A DNA stretch of 64,000 bases from Nitrospira sp. (GTDB lineage: Bacteria; Nitrospirota; Nitrospiria; Nitrospirales; Nitrospiraceae), in the NCBI GenBank assembly GCA_016715825.1, contig JADJXO010000001.1, forward strand, positions 1 to 64,000, given 5' to 3'. The notes beneath the pieces are model-generated. The model did no database searches and was not told where the DNA came from. It saw only the letters and a list, made by a program, of their open reading frames with translations. Shown piece after piece: positions 60,127 through 64,000 of the stretch. How positions within the stretch are numbered: position 1 is the first letter of the stretch; every line of letters starts with the position of its first letter. Position numbers and translations under genes: made by a program.

Positions 60127-60876
60127 ATGAGAAAGCTACCAACCATTTACCTGCCGCTGATTTTTGGTATTCTTATAGCGGTGATGCCTGCCTGTTCCAA
60201 AAAGGCGCTTCAATCAGGTGGCGATGCCCAAACATTTCAAGAACCGACGACTAAGAGCGGGATCACGAGGGGAGGAAATCGAGACGGAACCAGCGGCGGG
60301 GTCAGCCCAAATTTTCCAGACACGGCATTCTCCGGTGGCGAGAACTCAAACAGCTTGCGCGGAATAGATCGTGACCCATCTGAAGAACGGCTCAATGGTG
60401 ATGTCGGCAGCGATGGTGGTTTTGGGGGGCATGGTGGGGCGGGGAATAATCGAGATAGACTGATGGCGAAATCCGACCCAGGAGCCGCCGCTCGTCAGTT
60501 GGCTGAAATACGGGCCGAGCAGCTCGCATCAGCAGCGGCTGGCCTGCGAGATGTGTTTTTTGCCTATGATAGTTTTTCGATCACGGAGGAGAGTCGTCAT
60601 GCCCTCTCCGACAACGCGGAATGGATTAAGTCCAATCCGAACAGCCAGCTGAAAATCGAAGGACATTGTGATGAACGAGGCACGTCGGCGTACAATTTGG
60701 TGTTGGGGGAGAAACGTGCGAAAGCCGTCCGGAACTATCTTGTTGAGCTGGGCGCGGCACCCAATCATCTGTCGGTCGTCTCCTACGGCAAGGAACGTCC
60801 GTTCTGCACCGAACATACCGAATCGTGTTACTCCCAAAATCGCCGTGGGCATCTCGCTGTTGGAATCGGGGAGTGA
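60127..60876 (+). CDS. pal: Pal, peptidoglycan-associated lipoprotein
   Basis: A 249-residue outer-membrane lipoprotein. Signal peptide with the lipid Cys after MPA near residue 23, a long Gly/Asn/Asp-rich linker (residues about 30-120), then an OmpA-type wall-binding domain: VFFAYDSFSITEESRHAL, SNPNSQLKIEGHCDERGTSAYNL, LGEKRAKAVRNYL and SYGKERPFC. The linker is longer than in E. coli Pal. AGGAGGGAA precedes the ATG. Confidence 0.95.
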   Translation: MRKLPTIYLPLIFGILIAVMPACSKKALQSGGDAQTFQEPTTKSGITRGGNRDGTSGGVSPNFPDTAFSGGENSNSLRGIDRDPSEERLNGDVGSDGGFGGHGGAGNNRDRLMAKSDPGAAARQLAEIRAEQLASAAAGLRDVFFAYDSFSITEESRHALSDNAEWIKSNPNSQLKIEGHCDERGTSAYNLVLGEKRAKAVRNYLVELGAAPNHLSVVSYGKERPFCTEHTESCYSQNRRGHLAVGIGE

Positions 60877-60943
60877 CGCATGCGTGACTACGATTGACCG
60901 AACTGCCCCCTCTGATTGGTAACGATTGCTGAGAGGTCAGGAT

Positions 60944-62326
60944 ATGCTGATTCAACCATCCATGACGCATTGTGCGCTCCTCGGTATGACGATGATAGGT
61001 CTCGTGTTTTCTGGTTGTATGGCACAGCAGTCGGATCTCAAAAAAACGGAAAAAGATTTTAAGAATCAGCTGTCTCAGACCAGCGCGAGGCAGAATCAGG
61101 AAATTTCAACGTTGCGAGAACAGGAGTTGCCCCGGTTGCGAGGGGAGCTCGAAAAGGCGCTGCATCTGGCCAAGGACCTCCAGGGTAGACAAGAAGACTT
61201 TAAATACCGCTCGGCGCAGTTGGAGCAGCAGACCAAAAAGCTGGAGCAGCTGGCGGCAAAACTTGAAGCCGATAGCGGGACCCGGTATCTGTGGGTACAG
61301 AAGAGTTTCGAGACACAGGATGCCAAAGTTTCAGCCAGGCTCGACGAAGTGGCGAAAGCCATGGAGGCCTTGAAGAAAGAGCTCATCGAGGTCGTCCAGC
61401 GGACGAACGAAAGCATCACCAAGCGAGTGGATCTCAAGCTTGATGAACAACGGCGAGAGCTGGTGGAAAACAATAAAAAAGGTGAGCACGTCTCTCAGAA
61501 ATTCGTCCAATTCAATCAGGCCTTGACCGGGTTTCGGGAGGCCTTGACCGGTCTGAACGATCGGGTGGGCGAGGGAGAACAGGTGTCGAAGAATCTCACT
61601 GCCAAGATCGACGCCGCTGCACAAGCGGAGGATCTCAATCGAAGCGTGGCGTCCCTGACGAAAGCCCTTGAGACGATTGGAAAGAAAATCACGGCCCGGC
61701 TGGACGAGCAGGACAACCGTATCGACGCGTTGGCGAAGACGGTTGAACATGTTTCCAATAAGCCCGCGTTGCTTCAACAGGGGGCTAAATCTGCGGAGCA
61801 GTCCACTGCGTCGAGAGAATTCACGCCCGAAGGAGGGGGCGCATCTGCGAACTCTCCCGAATCGGAAATCGCGACGGCGAGAGCAACGATCGTTCTTCCT
61901 CAGGAATCACCAAAGTTTGAATCCCCTCAGAGCAGTTTCGAGTCCCCGGATCGTGCTCGGTATGACCGGTTACTGACTATGTTTCGGGACGGGGATCTCG
62001 AAGGCGCTCGACAAGGATTTGCCGGCTTTCTCTCCGAATATCCGAACTCCAGCCTCGCGCCGAATGCGAGGTTTTGGCTTGGTGAGTCGTACTATGGCAA
62101 GAAGGATTTTCAGAAAGCCATCGATGCCTACGACAAGGTAGAGATCGACTATCCGAGCAGTGAGAAGGTGCCCGCCGCGCTTCTGAAGAAGGGGTATGCG
62201 TTTCTGGCGATGAAGGACGTGAAACGAGCCCACTCAGCATTCAGACAAGTGATGACGCTGTACCCGGGGAGTGCAGAAGCGGGAAGAGCATCGGACAAGT
62301 TGGCACAACTCAAGGAGGCACGGTAA
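60944..62326 (+). CDS. CpoB/YbgF-like lipoprotein with long coiled coil and C-terminal TPRs
   Basis: A 460-residue protein of the tol-pal module. Signal with lipobox VFSGC near residue 25; a coiled coil over about residues 35-290 (KKTEKDFKNQLSQ..., RLDEVAKAMEALKKEL, ARLDEQDNRIDALAK); then TPR-like repeats from about residue 340 (YDRLLTMFRDGDLEGARQGFAGFL, ARFWLGESYYGKKDFQKAI, YPSSEKVPAALLKKGYAF). CpoB links Tol-Pal to wall synthesis in E. coli; this protein has a much longer coiled coil. ATG 60944 follows GAGAGG. Confidence 0.85.
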   Translation: MLIQPSMTHCALLGMTMIGLVFSGCMAQQSDLKKTEKDFKNQLSQTSARQNQEISTLREQELPRLRGELEKALHLAKDLQGRQEDFKYRSAQLEQQTKKLEQLAAKLEADSGTRYLWVQKSFETQDAKVSARLDEVAKAMEALKKELIEVVQRTNESITKRVDLKLDEQRRELVENNKKGEHVSQKFVQFNQALTGFREALTGLNDRVGEGEQVSKNLTAKIDAAAQAEDLNRSVASLTKALETIGKKITARLDEQDNRIDALAKTVEHVSNKPALLQQGAKSAEQSTASREFTPEGGGASANSPESEIATARATIVLPQESPKFESPQSSFESPDRARYDRLLTMFRDGDLEGARQGFAGFLSEYPNSSLAPNARFWLGESYYGKKDFQKAIDAYDKVEIDYPSSEKVPAALLKKGYAFLAMKDVKRAHSAFRQVMTLYPGSAEAGRASDKLAQLKEAR

Positions 62327-62330
62327 TACC

Positions 62331-63092
62331 ATGGGTGTTCGTCCAATGCTGTCGGGTCTTCTGGTCTGCGGGCTGTCGATATCGGCGGTTGATCTTGTCG
62401 GATGTGCGCGACATGCGGATTTTATCCAAGCTCGGAACCAGCTCTCAGCGGTCGCTCGAACCCAAGACCAGGATCGTCAGCGGATGGACGCCGTCATGCG
62501 TCGGTTGGAGGCCATCGAAAAGATCAAAGACCCAGTAGCTACCAAGCCACGGTTTGATGAGTTGTCCGCTCATTTCCAGAAAATGGAACATCGACTCGCC
62601 AAACTGGAAGAGACTGCGAGCCGCTCAGCGGTGAAAGTGGATCCTCCAACGGAGTCTCGTGGCGTCAAGCCGGTCAAGTCCACCCCTCCGGCCGAATCCA
62701 TCGCGATCGTCACTGGAATTACTCCGACATCGGCATTCAACTTAGCGTACAATGATTACCTCAATGGAAATTATGAACTCTCGGTGGCAGGGTTTCAGCG
62801 GTTCGTGAAAGACTTCCCCGGGACGTCGCTGACTCCCAATGCACAGTATTGGATGGGCGAATCGTATTACAATTTGAAAGATTATGGGCGGGCGATTCAA
62901 ATATTCGATTCGCTTGTGGCCGAGTACCCTGGAAACGAAAAGGTGCCGGCGGCGCTGTACAAGCTTGGATTGGCCACGGCCGAGACCGGCGATCTCACAA
63001 AGTCCAGGAGAAATCTGAAGCGAGTGCTTGAGGAGTTTCCCTCGTCGGAGGAATCGAAACTAGCCAAGAATAAGCTGGCCGAAATCCGATGA
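62331..63092 (+). CDS. cpoB: CpoB/YbgF-like lipoprotein, second copy
   Basis: A 253-residue protein with signal and lipobox DLVGC near residue 25, a short coiled-coil segment (ARNQLSAVARTQDQDRQRMD... MEHRLAKLEETASR), and TPRs in the C-terminal half: AYNDYLNGNYELSVAGFQRFV, AQYWMGESYYNLKDYGRAIQIFD, EKVPAALYKLGLATAETGD. This compact layout matches the standard YbgF/CpoB. AAGGAGG lies 13 bases before the ATG, inside the end of the preceding gene, so translation is probably coupled. Confidence 0.86.
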   Translation: MGVRPMLSGLLVCGLSISAVDLVGCARHADFIQARNQLSAVARTQDQDRQRMDAVMRRLEAIEKIKDPVATKPRFDELSAHFQKMEHRLAKLEETASRSAVKVDPPTESRGVKPVKSTPPAESIAIVTGITPTSAFNLAYNDYLNGNYELSVAGFQRFVKDFPGTSLTPNAQYWMGESYYNLKDYGRAIQIFDSLVAEYPGNEKVPAALYKLGLATAETGDLTKSRRNLKRVLEEFPSSEESKLAKNKLAEIR

Positions 63093-63156
63093 CCGTTGCG
63101 GTCGCGCGACGTCCTACCCTTCCTACCAGCGTCTCTGTCCTGAGGAGCCTCCTGCC

Positions 63157-64000
63157 GTGCTGACGACTGACGGCAGCGGTAAGATTTGCATCCTACCAGA
63201 CGACGTCATCGGTCGCATCGCAGCGGGAGAAGTGGTCGAGCGTCCTGCAGCAGTCGTCAAAGAGCTGCTTGAGAACAGCATCGATGCCGGGAGTCGTGCG
63301 ATCACGGTTGATGTGAAGGATGGCGGCCTCTCGCTGATCCGGGTCACCGATGACGGTGAGGGCATGAGCCGGGAGGATGCGCCACGCGCGTTTCAACGGC
63401 ATGCCACCAGCAAGCTTCGGTCGGATATGGACCTCTGGTCCATCCGAACGATGGGCTTTCGAGGTGAGGCATTACCGAGTATTGCCGCGGTGGCGCATGT
63501 TCATCTGATCACGACAACGCGGGCGGGTGAACTCGGGACGGAATTGGACGTCGTGGACGGGTTGGTCGGGACCATTGCTGATGCGCCTCCCGTGATGGGG
63601 ACTAGAATCGAAATATCGGATTTGTTCAAGAATCAGCCGGCGCGAAAAAAGTTTCTCAAGTCTATTCCTACAGAGCATTCGCATATCACGCGGGTGGTGC
63701 AACAAGCGGCGTTGGCATGGCCGTCCATCCAATTTCGTCTCACGCACAACGCACAGGAACTGATGAACTATCCGGCGGTACGGTCTGAGGCTGATCGAAT
63801 CGCCCAAGTGTACCACCCTGCGTTTCTTGAACAGTGTGTGTCGCTCAATGCCGCGCTTCCTGGTGTTGCCGTCAGTGGGTATCTTGTCGATGCGGTTCAT
63901 GCGAAGTCGTCGCGCACACCGCAAGAGGTGTTTGTGAACCGTCGCCCCGTTCGGAGCCTGGCGGTGTCCCACGCCGTTGGAGAGGGCTACGGATCGTTCA
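63157..64000 (+). CDS. mutL: DNA mismatch repair protein MutL, 3'-truncated by the window edge
   Basis: The N-terminal ATPase region of MutL. The frame is open to the last base, so the gene continues outside. Seen: ILPDDVIGRIAAGEVVERPAAVVKELLENSIDAG (GHKL motif I), RVTDDGEGM, RHATSKL, GFRGEALPSIAAVAHV and GTRIEISDLFKNQPARKKFLKS, then VFVNRRPVRS. GTG 63157 is preferred because GAGGAG lies nine bases upstream and homology begins a few residues after it. It follows the second cpoB-like gene by 64 bases on the same strand. Confidence 0.95.
   Translation, partial: MLTTDGSGKICILPDDVIGRIAAGEVVERPAAVVKELLENSIDAGSRAITVDVKDGGLSLIRVTDDGEGMSREDAPRAFQRHATSKLRSDMDLWSIRTMGFRGEALPSIAAVAHVHLITTTRAGELGTELDVVDGLVGTIADAPPVMGTRIEISDLFKNQPARKKFLKSIPTEHSHITRVVQQAALAWPSIQFRLTHNAQELMNYPAVRSEADRIAQVYHPAFLEQCVSLNAALPGVAVSGYLVDAVHAKSSRTPQEVFVNRRPVRSLAVSHAVGEGYGSF

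Overview
The window reads as chromosomal DNA of a moderately GC-rich Gram-negative bacterium. A complete Tol-Pal operon, several outer-membrane-type lipoproteins, a PBP-activator-like protein and a ferredoxin-type glutamate synthase pair all point to a diderm. The gene set (GH57 with GalT, AmgK-MurU, DUF1015 protein, TreT with TreS and GlgE) fits the phylum Nitrospirota, probably Nitrospira. That assignment is inference from gene content; no rRNA gene is present. The DNA is densely coding. No integrase, transposase, prophage or CRISPR array was seen.

1-13.8 kb: a plus-strand, tightly packed trehalose/alpha-glucan operon: treY (cut by the window edge), glgE, maltokinase, a GH15 glucosidase, a duplicated DUF5752-like protein, treS, treT, a GpgS-like glycosyltransferase and a small MscS-like membrane protein. 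Together they can make trehalose from glucan (TreY), from maltose (TreS) and from NDP-glucose plus glucose (TreT). They can also feed trehalose back into glucan (TreS, maltokinase, GlgE). The last two genes suggest an osmotic role.

13.8-18.4 kb, minus strand: a peptidoglycan-binding lipoprotein, small proteins, an FKBP/SlyD-like isomerase, a receiver-like regulator lacking the usual acidic pair, a NarL-type regulator with its soluble histidine kinase, and tRNA-Arg(ACG).

18.4-31 kb: a small secreted protein made of 15-residue Lys/Glu/Gly/His repeats, with a textbook sigma-54 promoter and a strong terminator. It is followed by a ThiS-like protein, a CCA-adding/poly(A) polymerase-family enzyme, GalT, a GH57 enzyme, a VanZ protein, a palindromic repeat element, amgK-murU (cell-wall recycling), an NtrC-type regulator, a DUF1015 protein and a polyprenyl diphosphate synthase.

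31-41 kb: gltB-gltD, then an accessory stretch. A DUF2235 protein, a 72-residue protein and a nuclease-like protein alternate with two decayed copies of the 3' end of gltD. This is the most unusual structure in the window and suggests repeated insertion or duplication at the gltD 3' end.

41-56 kb: PilZ, DUF5069, membrane and secreted proteins of unknown function, an NlpC/P60-like lipoprotein, a Ycf46-like AAA ATPase, an MBL hydrolase, a second palindromic element, trpS, a site-2-type M50 protease, a PBP-activator-like protein, xerD, tRNA-Val(TAC) and tRNA-Asp(GTC).

56-64 kb: tolQ-tolR-tolA-tolB-pal followed by two successive CpoB/YbgF-like lipoproteins and the 5' part of mutL, which runs off the window.
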